Source of the DNA: Aureibacillus halotolerans
GTDB taxonomy: Bacteria; Bacillota; Bacilli; Bacillales; DSM-28697
DNA length: 56,254 bases
Direction of reading: 5' to 3'
NCBI RefSeq assembly: GCF_004363045.1
Contig: NZ_SNYJ01000008.1
Span: 135,845 to 192,098, forward strand
Shown here: in pieces, positions 51,350 to 56,254 of the stretch
Position numbering within the stretch: the first letter of the stretch is position 1
How the letters are laid out: every line of letters starts with the position of its first letter
Notes under the pieces: generated by a model
Databases searched by the model: none
Told to the model about the DNA's origin: nothing
What the model saw: only the letters and a program-made list of their open reading frames with translations
Translations under genes and position numbers: made by a program

Positions 51350-51362
51350 GAGAGTGGATAAA

Positions 51363-51644
51363 ATGAATGAAGTATTGTTGTTTGCAAGCGTATTGGTCGG
51401 GGTTGTTACTGCATTGACACAGATCATTAAGACAGCTGTACCGCACCTGTCTAAGAATTACGTGCCTTTGATTGCGTTGTGTTTGGGTGTGTTGGTTGGT
51501 GCGGCCGCATATCCATTTGCTGAAGGTCTTGATCTGACGGCTCGACTGTGGGCAGGGGGTTTTGCTGGTCTTGCCTCAACTGGGTTGTTTGAGATCGGGA
51601 ACGAGCGTAAGGGCAGCACAGGTAAGTTTGGGAAAGTGAGATAA
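51363..51644 (+). CDS. Phage holin
   Basis: A 93-aa protein with three hydrophobic parts (MNEVLLFASVLVGVVTALTQ; YVPLIALCLGVLVGAAAYPF; ARLWAGGFAGLASTGLFEI) and a charged C-terminus (GNERKGSTGKFGKVR). It forms the lesion that lets the endolysin out. The start is ATG 51363 after GGAGAGTGG; an in-frame frame extension to 51303 overlaps the endolysin and is less likely. Ends the late operon. Confidence 0.85.
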   Translation: MNEVLLFASVLVGVVTALTQIIKTAVPHLSKNYVPLIALCLGVLVGAAAYPFAEGLDLTARLWAGGFAGLASTGLFEIGNERKGSTGKFGKVR

Positions 51645-51654
51645 GCACAATAAT

Positions 51655-51694
51655 AAGCACCCAACCGGTCAAGGGGCTGGGTGCTTACTTTTTT
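51655..51694. terminator. Bidirectional terminator between late operon and accessory operon
   Basis: AAGCACCCA pairs with TGGGTGCTT, with T-rich flanks on both sides (plus strand TTACTTTTTTA; minus strand TTATTATT). It ends the plus-strand lysis operon and the minus-strand operon that carries the solitary CRISPR repeat. Confidence 0.8.
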
Positions 51695-51727
51695 ACTCAC
51701 TATTCGGATACAGAGCCAAAGCATAAA

Positions 51728-51759
51728 ATTTCAATCCACGCACCCACAAGGAGTGCGAC
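51728..51759 (-). CRISPR. Solitary type I-C CRISPR repeat (no array)
   Basis: Read on the minus strand (51759 to 51728), this 32-base unit is a type I-C repeat: it starts GTCGCACTC, forms the GCACTC/GGGTGC hairpin with a CTTGT loop and ends in TGGATTGAAAT, the known 11-base I-C 5' handle. It differs from the Bacillus halodurans I-C repeat, as I recall it, only in the loop. No second repeat is present. About 34 spacer-like bases (51727-51694) and the terminator at 51655 follow. It is the 3' end of the minus-strand operon. Confidence 0.88.
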
Positions 51760-51809
51760 AGTAGAACTTTATGTTAATTTATCAGATTAATATGATAGAG
51801 TCATGTAGT

Positions 51810-52286
51810 TTATTCATCTTCCTCATCAACAATCCCTTTTGGGTTAGGTTGCATCCCATCAATCACCCATGTCTTACCGATCTTAGTTGAGATGATTTTC
51901 CCCTTTGCGCAATAGTTTTTTACCGTACTCGGGTGCATATCCCACTTTTTTGCTGCTTGGTCCGCGCTGATTAAGTTGTTTAACTCCGCGCGTTTTGACA
52001 TGACCGCCTGTAGGTATTTGCCCGACAAAGGAGTGTTGTTAAACTCGTCTGTCTCAAGCCCTGCAATCTCATCTGCTAGGTACTCAAATAGCAACATTTC
52101 CCTGTCGCCCCAATTGTGGTTGTACGCTATAAGCTCCTCATGTATCCACTTGAGCACCTTCTCAGGGTGACGCGCAAAATCCCCTGAGTAACGGCTGCTG
52201 ATTGACGCTTTGTTAGCTGGTAAAGTGCGCTCTCCTAGCACATCAGCAATGGCTAAGACACGTCCAAACTTTTCGTCTCTTGTCAT
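51810..52286 (-). CDS. Cas8c C-terminal (Cas11c-like) domain fused to HTH; anti-CRISPR/Aca candidate
   Basis: A 158-aa protein. Residues about 5-105 (FGRVLAIADVLGERTL, ISSRYSGDFARHPEKV, FEYLADEIAGLETDEFNNTP, LSGKYLQAVMSKRAEL) resemble the C-terminal helical part of type I-C Cas8c/Csd1, from which the Cas11c subunit is made. Residues 106-145 (ISADQAAKKWDMHPSTVKNY, then CAKGKIISTKIGKTWVID) form an excisionase/MerR-type HTH. ATG 52286 follows AGGAGG. The stop is 50 bases from the I-C repeat. It probably interferes with Cascade assembly and regulates its own operon. Similarity is judged by eye. Confidence 0.6.
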   Translation of the reverse strand: MTRDEKFGRVLAIADVLGERTLPANKASISSRYSGDFARHPEKVLKWIHEELIAYNHNWGDREMLLFEYLADEIAGLETDEFNNTPLSGKYLQAVMSKRAELNNLISADQAAKKWDMHPSTVKNYCAKGKIISTKIGKTWVIDGMQPNPKGIVDEEDE

Positions 52287-52297
52287 GACAATTCCTC

Positions 52298-52591
52298 CTA
52301 GTAAATGATTTCTGCAAATAAATAGATTTGATTGACCTGCCAAGCTTCGTATCCGTCTGCAAGTGCTTTTTCCTTTGCCTCTGCGAGCTGAGAAAGAACC
52401 TCAGCAGGGTATGCCTCAAAACGATCATCAACATCGTTTTTGCTGATCAGATGGATCACTGAGTCGCTATTGTAAGACGCCTCATCTTTAACGACACACC
52501 ATGCATCGTGGTCCTCAACGTCGATAAAGATGGATGCTGCACCCTCCCACGTGTTAAACTCCTTAGTTGCTTGCTCAATCCCTTTATACAT
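52298..52591 (-). CDS. Accessory-operon protein of unknown function, 97 aa
   Basis: A small acidic protein (MYKGIEQATKEFNTWEGAAS ... VVKDEASYNSDSVIHLISKN) after GAGGAGG at ATG 52591. It lies between the paralogous pair and the Cas8c-like gene in one operon. No known family. Size, acidity and place make it a candidate anti-CRISPR or other counter-defence protein (inference only). Confidence 0.6.
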   Translation of the reverse strand: MYKGIEQATKEFNTWEGAASIFIDVEDHDAWCVVKDEASYNSDSVIHLISKNDVDDRFEAYPAEVLSQLAEAKEKALADGYEAWQVNQIYLFAEIIY

Positions 52592-52603
52592 TGTAATTCC
52601 TCC

Positions 52604-52876
52604 TCATATTTGGTTGTTTTTTATTGCCTTGTGGATCTCTGCCGCGGTGGTTGGCTCTGCAACACCATCCACTACTTTGATGTATCTCCGTCCGCCCATG
52701 TCACACACGTCGTAAAAGCCGTCTGCTAACGTAAATTTTTTTGTGGCTCTGGTGTTGCCTTTGTCTTGAGGGACTAGCCACCGGTCAAACCTAAACTCTT
52801 TGCTGGGCCCGATGATCTTCGCAACCCACGTTTTATGTTTGCGGCTGCCCTCTGCGATCTCAATGGTGTGGCTCAA
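52604..52876 (-). CDS. Accessory-operon protein, paralogue of its upstream neighbour, 90 aa
   Basis: Starts at TTG 52876 (GGAGG seven bases upstream, TTGA overlap). It shares with 52873-53250 the pattern SRKHK[ST]WVAKI, F[KR]FDR, then VCD..G.RR[FY]I.V. Basic, beta-rich. No family known. Probably made by duplication of one domain; the other copy carries an extra N-terminal helical motif. Confidence 0.65.
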   Translation of the reverse strand: MSHTIEIAEGSRKHKTWVAKIIGPSKEFRFDRWLVPQDKGNTRATKKFTLADGFYDVCDMGGRRYIKVVDGVAEPTTAAEIHKAIKNNQI

Positions 52877-53250
52877 GCGATCGCCTCCATTACCTCATAC
52901 TCTTGCACGTCCTTGACGGTTGCGCCAGTGACTAGGATAAAGCGACGTTCGCCACCGTCACAGACCTCGTACAAACCACCACTAAGCAAGAAAAACTTTT
53001 CAACCCAGCTCTCTTTTACTTCTTTTACAAAGGAGCGATCAAATTTAAAACGTGCATGTTTGCCTGTGATTTTAGCGACCCATGACTTGTGCTTACGGCT
53101 ACCAGCGGATGTAACAAATTCTGCTTTTTTAGGACGTTTAGCTTCTGCCCATGCCATGCGCAATGCCTCTGCAAAATACTCAACAACCTTGCCACCGAAT
53201 CTTACAACACCTTCACGCGCGATTTCCCAAGCTCTTTTCATGACATTCAT
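52873..53250 (-). CDS. First gene of the minus-strand accessory operon, 125 aa
   Basis: Residues 1-38 form an amphipathic helix pattern (MNVMKRAWEIAREGVVRFGG then KVVEYFAEALRMAWAEAK) that I recognise from the N-termini of many small mobile-element proteins; its role is unclear. Residues 50-110 are the domain shared with the next gene (SRKHKSWVAKITGKHARFKF). ATG 53250 has AAGGAG eight bases upstream. The strong operator-bearing promoter 53300-53328 drives it. Unknown function; anti-defence role inferred from context. Confidence 0.65.
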   Translation of the reverse strand: MNVMKRAWEIAREGVVRFGGKVVEYFAEALRMAWAEAKRPKKAEFVTSAGSRKHKSWVAKITGKHARFKFDRSFVKEVKESWVEKFFLLSGGLYEVCDGGERRFILVTGATVKDVQEYEVMEAIA

Positions 53251-53272
53251 TTGATCAGCTCCTTTTCGTCTT

Positions 53273-53328
53273 ATGCGCGTTATCGCGCCTCTTGTTAATA
53301 ATATACCATGCGCGGTATCGCGTGTAAA
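53273..53328 (-). promoter_or_regulatory. Accessory-operon promoter with duplicated operator
   Basis: On the minus strand TTTACA (53328-53323) and TATATT (53305-53300) are 17 bases apart, with an extended TGG before the -10. A palindromic element occurs twice: ATGCGCGGTATCGCGT (53308-53323, inside the spacer) and ATGCGCGTTATCGCGC (53273-53288, in the leader), 35 bp apart. An encoded HTH protein (51810-52286) is the likely binder, as in Aca-controlled acr operons. Confidence 0.75.
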
Positions 53329-53346
53329 GTGGTTTGGCAAATTTAT

Positions 53347-53390
53347 TTGTAAATTATTTCAGTCTCCTTTATACTAAGAACAAACGTTCG
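53347..53390 (+). promoter_or_regulatory. SigA promoter with LexA (SOS) box
   Basis: TTGTAA (53347-53352) and TATACT (53370-53375) are 17 bases apart. AGAACAAACGTTCG at 53377-53390 fits the Firmicute LexA box CGAACnnnnGTTCG with one change (first base) and overlaps the start of transcription. The downstream gene should be induced by DNA damage. Confidence 0.75.
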
Positions 53391-53408
53391 TAAAAGGAGA
53401 CAAGCTAA

Positions 53409-53753
53409 ATGGCAAAACGAGATCCAAGAGAGTACGCAAATTTCGGGCACATTCTTTGGGATAAAAATTTTATCCTCCCTGAGCAAAGGAATGATCTACG
53501 CAAACACTATAATGAAGTAAGACGACAACCACGCCCTAACATAGTAGATGAACTTGCACAGGAGCATTACGAACTGCTGCGCCATGCAGCAAAAGAAAAA
53601 TACGTTCTCCACGCAAGACACTGGACCGCAGAAGACGGACAGTATCATGAGGTAACTGGCGTACCGAAAAATATCTGCGACACCTTTATGACCGTGGATA
53701 TTGATCATACGTATGTGACCATTTCGTACATCACACACCTGACAAAAGTTTGA
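53409..53753 (+). CDS. YolD-like protein
   Basis: A 114-aa protein with the YolD pattern: ILWDKNFILPEQRNDLRKHY, RPNIVDELAQEHYELLRHA and YHEVTGVPKNICDTFMTVDI. YolD-like proteins are often found with Y-family DNA polymerases (UvrX), which are LexA-controlled; here no polymerase follows. ATG 53409 follows AAAGGAG. SOS promoter directly upstream. Divergent from the accessory operon. Confidence 0.8.
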   Translation: MAKRDPREYANFGHILWDKNFILPEQRNDLRKHYNEVRRQPRPNIVDELAQEHYELLRHAAKEKYVLHARHWTAEDGQYHEVTGVPKNICDTFMTVDIDHTYVTISYITHLTKV

Positions 53754-53819
53754 AACTATCCTGCGGTAATATGCGTAAATATGGTAAAATTGCCACAAAT
53801 ACATAAGGGAGGGTTTAAA

Positions 53820-54425
53820 TTGAAGAAATTAAGAAATATCGTGTTGTTGACTGTGGCTGCTTTGGTGATCTTTTCAGCTGGTGCTTTTGCTGCAAGTGCT
53901 ATCAAAGTAAAAGTGGACGGCCGTACTGCTCCAGTTGATGCAAAGTTGATTGACAACACCACGTACGTACCATTGAGAGCCGTATCCGAGATGCTTGGCG
54001 CTGATGTTAAGTGGGACCAGGCTAGTAGGACCGTTAACATTGCAAGTGTTGGATCTGCTCTGCCGTCATCTGGTGGGGAGGCTACGAATGTTAATCAGTA
54101 TGTAAAGCTGGATAAGGTTGTGCAGGATGAGGATTCGTTGAGGTTGTATGTGACGTATTATAATGAGAGTGGCGAGGAAATGAGAGTGGCAGAAAGCCTT
54201 GCAACTATTGTCGCTAACGGTAAACAGTATGACTTTGATCAAAGCTTTAATTTTGATCGTTGGTATGGAAACGATGTCGCCCACGCATCAGGAACTCTTC
54301 AACCAGGCGTGAGTGCCGAGAGTGTAATTTTCTTTGAGCCTATTCCTGGGGTTGATAAAGTGAACGTCCTACTAAGACCAGGCTTTGAAGACTTCCGTTT
54401 TAACGACGTTAAGGTACAAAAATAG
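53820..54425 (+). CDS. Secreted protein with copper amine oxidase N-terminal-type (stalk) domain
   Basis: A 201-aa protein that starts at TTG 53820 (AGGGAGGG upstream) with a Sec signal peptide (MKKLRNIVLLTVAALVIFSA, GAFAAS). A Cu_amine_oxidN1-type domain (DNTTYVPLRAVSEMLGADVK then WDQASRTVNI) and an unknown beta domain (LDKVVQDEDSLRLYVTYYNE) follow. Expressed in the lysogen, it may change the cell surface. Overlaps the lipoprotein gene start by one base. Lysogenic-conversion candidate. Confidence 0.8.
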   Translation: MKKLRNIVLLTVAALVIFSAGAFAASAIKVKVDGRTAPVDAKLIDNTTYVPLRAVSEMLGADVKWDQASRTVNIASVGSALPSSGGEATNVNQYVKLDKVVQDEDSLRLYVTYYNESGEEMRVAESLATIVANGKQYDFDQSFNFDRWYGNDVAHASGTLQPGVSAESVIFFEPIPGVDKVNVLLRPGFEDFRFNDVKVQK

Positions 54426-54844
54426 TGAAGCTCAAACTTACACTGGCATGCCTATTGCTTTTGCTCACCGCCTGTAGCTCTACTGCATCTGGTCGTAGTA
54501 TTGAGCCTGATGTAGTCATCAAAGCATGGCAAGAGGCAGGACTAGAAGTAGAGGACGTAAAGGACCAGCCAAAGAATGAATTCAGAGGCTTAGCACCTAA
54601 CAAGTTTGAGAAGAGTGTGGAGTTTAGCATCCCTTCATTAGGCGAGGACAAAGGTGGCCAGATATTTAGCTACAGTGATCAAGAAGATCTTGACGAAATG
54701 AAAGAGTATTATGAGGGACTTGCTGAGTCGATGGGGATGCTGTTTAATTGGACAGCTGCTCATCATAATATTTTAATACAGCTCAATGGCGATTTGAGCG
54801 AAGAAGAGTTTGCTGAGTATGTTGATGTTTTACACGAACTATAA
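54425..54844 (+). CDS. Lipoprotein, lysogenic-conversion candidate
   Basis: A 139-aa lipoprotein with signal and lipobox LLTACSS (C17). The mature part (EPDVVIKAWQEAGLEVEDVK ... YSDQEDLDEMKEYYEGLAES) is acidic and alpha-beta. GTG 54425 shares its first base with the previous stop (TAGTG), so the two are coupled. Probably anchored outside the membrane together with the secreted protein. A surface role in exclusion or host fitness is inferred from context. Confidence 0.8.
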   Translation: MKLKLTLACLLLLLTACSSTASGRSIEPDVVIKAWQEAGLEVEDVKDQPKNEFRGLAPNKFEKSVEFSIPSLGEDKGGQIFSYSDQEDLDEMKEYYEGLAESMGMLFNWTAAHHNILIQLNGDLSEEEFAEYVDVLHEL

Positions 54845-54847
54845 TTT

Positions 54848-54867
54848 TTTTACACAGATTTTACACA
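54848..54867. repeat. Right pair of putative integrase arm sites
   Basis: TTTTACACA at 54848-54856 and 54859-54867, again 11 bp apart, matches the left pair. A hairpin AGCCCT/AGGGCT (54880-54899) follows. Confidence 0.55.
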
Positions 54868-54920
54868 AGAAGACCGTAAAGCCCTTATACATCAGGGCTC
54901 TAGCGGACTAGGATTACGTC

Positions 54921-54934
54921 CTCCTGGGACGTCA
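54921..54934 (+). repeat. attR core (14 bp)
   Basis: CTCCTGGGACGTCA is the same as the tRNA-Arg end at 11593-11606. It lies directly before the original tRNA terminator, as expected for chromosome downstream of attB. Confidence 0.85.
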
Positions 54935-54940
54935 AGAATT

Positions 54941-54979
54941 AGCACCAACCCTAGAACGACAAGGGGTTGGTGCTTTTTT
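54941..54979 (+). terminator. Displaced tRNA-operon terminator
   Basis: An 11-bp stem (AGCACCAACCC 54941-54951, GGGTTGGTGCT 54964-54974) and six T form a strong terminator. Before integration it would have followed the tRNA-Arg gene by about 20 bases. Confidence 0.85.
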
Positions 54980-55105
54980 GTGTTAACAGTTATGAATAGG
55001 ATCTTTAAATCTTAATAGAAAAAAAGTTGATACAGGATGCTATATGGAGTTGTGTTCTTCTGTCAAAAGAACTAATATAATAAGGAGTCAGAATAATGAG
55101 ACAAA

Positions 55106-55255
55106 ATGTTTATTGTTGTTATATATGCAAGATCTCTACACTTGGTATCACTGCGTAAAAGCGTAGAATCGACTAATGCCGCTCACGACAATGTTTTCTT
55201 TGCCATCGATGACCCGGTTGAGCCACTAATGAAAAGGAGGATAGGTCATATATAG
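55106..55255 (+). other. Possible small gene or relic downstream of attR
   Basis: The 328 bases 54980-55307 contain a 49-codon frame from ATG 55106 to TAG 55255 (MFIVVIYARSLHLVSLRKSV then ESTNAAHDNVFFAIDDPVEP...). The nearest ribosome site (AAGGAG, 55082) fits an out-of-frame 20-codon ORF at 55096 better. No family recognised. May be a decayed gene. Confidence 0.2.
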
Positions 55256-55307
55256 CCGAAATTGTGTGATAATCCATTAACAATTAAGCGTATATATGAT
55301 ATGATCA

Positions 55308-55808
55308 ATGGAAATAACTACAGCTAACGTCATAATAATGTCTGATGAAAACGGCGAAAAGCCACTTCAGGATTACTTGGAAATCCTTGCTGAAACTGCA
55401 TTGAATAGTCACGTTGACAAAGTGAAATATCTTTTCATTATGAAGGCGCTAGAATATTTAGCAACGGTACCTAAGAAAATTTTACCATCAAATAATAGCG
55501 TTGAAGAGACTCCGACAACAACGACTTTGGAAGTTAAAGTAGATAAACAAACTTATAGTCAGACCTTTCGATTAGTAAAAGCTTTGAGAAGAAGTCCAAT
55601 CTTTGAATTGCGTCTCAGTATCGCTAATTTTAATTGGCATTTTCGCATTATCTTTTTTCCGAAATATCACGAAAATAAGCTTTACTATTGTTTGACCTTC
55701 CCCTTTGAGAAAAGGAAAAGTGATGTCGATCCTACCGATGAATTCCGAGATCGAGCGTATGACATCTTTAAGTCGTTGCAGACTCAAGGCACACAATTTA
55801 ATCCGTAA
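55308..55808 (+). CDS. higB: HigB/RelE-like toxin, phage-derived Gp49-like
   Basis: A 166-aa protein. Its C-terminal half (FRLVKALRRSPIFELRLSIA, then NWHFRIIFFPKYHENKLYYC and FEKRKSDVDPTDEFRDRAYD) has the RelE/HigB-type mRNA interferase pattern with conserved basic and aromatic residues. The N-terminal extension (MEITTANVIIMSDENGEKPL) is longer than usual. No clear ribosome site precedes ATG 55308; TTAACA/TATGAT (55277-55305) lies too close for a leader, so an alternative start downstream is possible. It is followed by the antitoxin gene. Confidence 0.75.
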   Translation: MEITTANVIIMSDENGEKPLQDYLEILAETALNSHVDKVKYLFIMKALEYLATVPKKILPSNNSVEETPTTTTLEVKVDKQTYSQTFRLVKALRRSPIFELRLSIANFNWHFRIIFFPKYHENKLYYCLTFPFEKRKSDVDPTDEFRDRAYDIFKSLQTQGTQFNP

Positions 55809-55821
55809 AGGAGAGGTTATC

Positions 55822-56130
55822 ATGACAGATGTTTTTAAGCTAAAACAAAATCTTGAAGAAAAATACCCTTCACTAAAACCATCTGGGAATTCTATGGCAT
55901 TAGTGTTTGGGAAATTAGTCTTCGCAAAAAGAATTAGAGAAAATCTATCGCAAGTCGAATTAGCTAAAAGAGCAGGGGTAGGTGTCAAAACGATCTATCG
56001 GATTGAAGGTGGAAACGACGGGATCACCACTAAAATTTATGACAAAGTCTTTTTAGTATTAGGAATTAATTTTGAAGATGTTGCTCAATTCGAAGATACT
56101 CAGAAAAAAGATGAACTTCTTAACATATAG
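55822..56130 (+). CDS. higA: HigA-like antitoxin (XRE family HTH)
   Basis: A 102-aa protein with an XRE helix-turn-helix (AKRIRENLSQVELAKRAGVG, then VKTIYRIEGGNDG, near 45-77). It starts at ATG 55822 after AAGGAGAGG, 13 bases from the toxin stop. Toxin-then-antitoxin order is typical for higBA. The earlier ATG at 55705 lies in the toxin gene in the same frame and is rejected. Probably represses its own promoter. Positions 56131-56254 hold no recognised gene. Confidence 0.78.
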   Translation: MTDVFKLKQNLEEKYPSLKPSGNSMALVFGKLVFAKRIRENLSQVELAKRAGVGVKTIYRIEGGNDGITTKIYDKVFLVLGINFEDVAQFEDTQKKDELLNI

Positions 56131-56254
56131 AATGAGCCCTATTGTATTGACTAGTAAATTGAATCAATTTCATAACTCCGAACCCATACGGCTCTAAGAG
56201 TAAAACCACATAAAAAATAGAGCACCTCCCCAAAACCTGTATAATGATAGTTGC

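Larger units (their letters stand above)
11593..54934. mobile_element. Complete-looking siphovirus prophage integrated in tRNA-Arg
   Basis: A 43.3-kb element bounded by a 14-bp direct repeat (CTCCTGGGACGTCA), with a tyrosine integrase just inside the left end. It has all modules of a cos-type, HK97-fold siphovirus: lysogeny, early/replication, packaging, head, tail, lysis and a right-arm accessory region. No truncated essential gene is seen, so it may be inducible. Left-arm lysogeny and right-arm accessory genes run mostly on the minus strand and all others on the plus strand. Confidence 0.95.

Noticed and set aside
51655-51694. Second, degenerate CRISPR repeat after the spacer-like tail
   Set aside because: AGCACCCA...TGGGTGCT looks partly like the I-C hairpin but lacks the repeat ends and handle; it is better explained as a terminator.
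51810-52286. Excisionase (xis) identity for the HTH-containing gene
   Set aside because: The HTH resembles excisionase-type domains, but the protein has a 105-residue extra domain, lies in an accessory operon with matching operators, and is far from int; kept as an alternative only.
55096-55158. 20-codon ORF with AAGGAG upstream of the toxin gene
   Set aside because: It has a fair ribosome site but is very short and ends in sequence that also carries another relic frame; no support for function.

Overview
The window is a Bacillaceae (endospore-forming Firmicute) chromosome carrying one apparently complete cos-type siphovirus prophage. The left 11.4 kb has gene content and order close to the uvrC-sdhCAB-gerE-racE-gerM-rph region of Bacillus subtilis: uvrC, yslB, sdhC-sdhA-sdhB, gerE, a marR-type gene (ysmB), racE/murI, gerM, rph, rdgB/ysnA and ysnB, followed by tRNA-Gly(TCC) and tRNA-Arg(TCT). 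Sporulation and germination genes (gerE, gerM) with SigK- and SigE-like promoters show that the host forms spores. No lysC lies between uvrC and sdhC. I cannot name the species from this window.

The prophage (about 43.3 kb, 11593-54934) is integrated in the 3' end of tRNA-Arg. A 14-bp identity occurs at both ends, and paired TTTACA-type arm sites, 11 bp apart, lie inside each end. From left to right it holds: integrase, ImmA-like peptidase and CI-like repressor on the minus strand; a divergent switch region with five copies of a 12-bp operator; an early operon of small proteins that includes an Acb2/Tad1-like anti-defence candidate; replication genes (DUF2800, DUF2815, family-A DNA polymerase, sigma-like factor, MazG-like and dCMP deaminase enzymes, YopX, VirE-type primase-helicase, VRR-NUC, SNF2 helicase) with an iteron-like repeat cluster; a RinA/ArpU-type late regulator; HNH, terS, terL, portal, protease and HK97-fold capsid; head-tail connectors; tail genes with a programmed -1 frameshift; tape measure and baseplate/fibre genes; and lysis genes (XhlA-like, two-domain endolysin with an internal start, holin).

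The right arm is the most interesting part. A four-gene minus-strand operon (53250 to 51810) starts from a strong promoter that carries a duplicated palindromic operator. It ends with a gene that looks like the C-terminal (Cas11c-like) part of type I-C Cas8c fused to a small helix-turn-helix domain. Fifty bases after that gene lies one solitary, nearly canonical type I-C CRISPR repeat, followed by a spacer-length stretch and a terminator. No cas operon or array is present. I infer a phage anti-CRISPR locus that combines an RNA decoy (a solitary repeat unit), a Cas-subunit mimic and Aca-like autoregulation. The rightmost prophage genes are a YolD-like gene under a LexA box, a secreted copper-amine-oxidase-N-domain protein and a lipoprotein.

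Beyond attR are the original tRNA terminator, about 300 bp of non-coding or decayed sequence and a HigB/HigA-like toxin-antitoxin pair.
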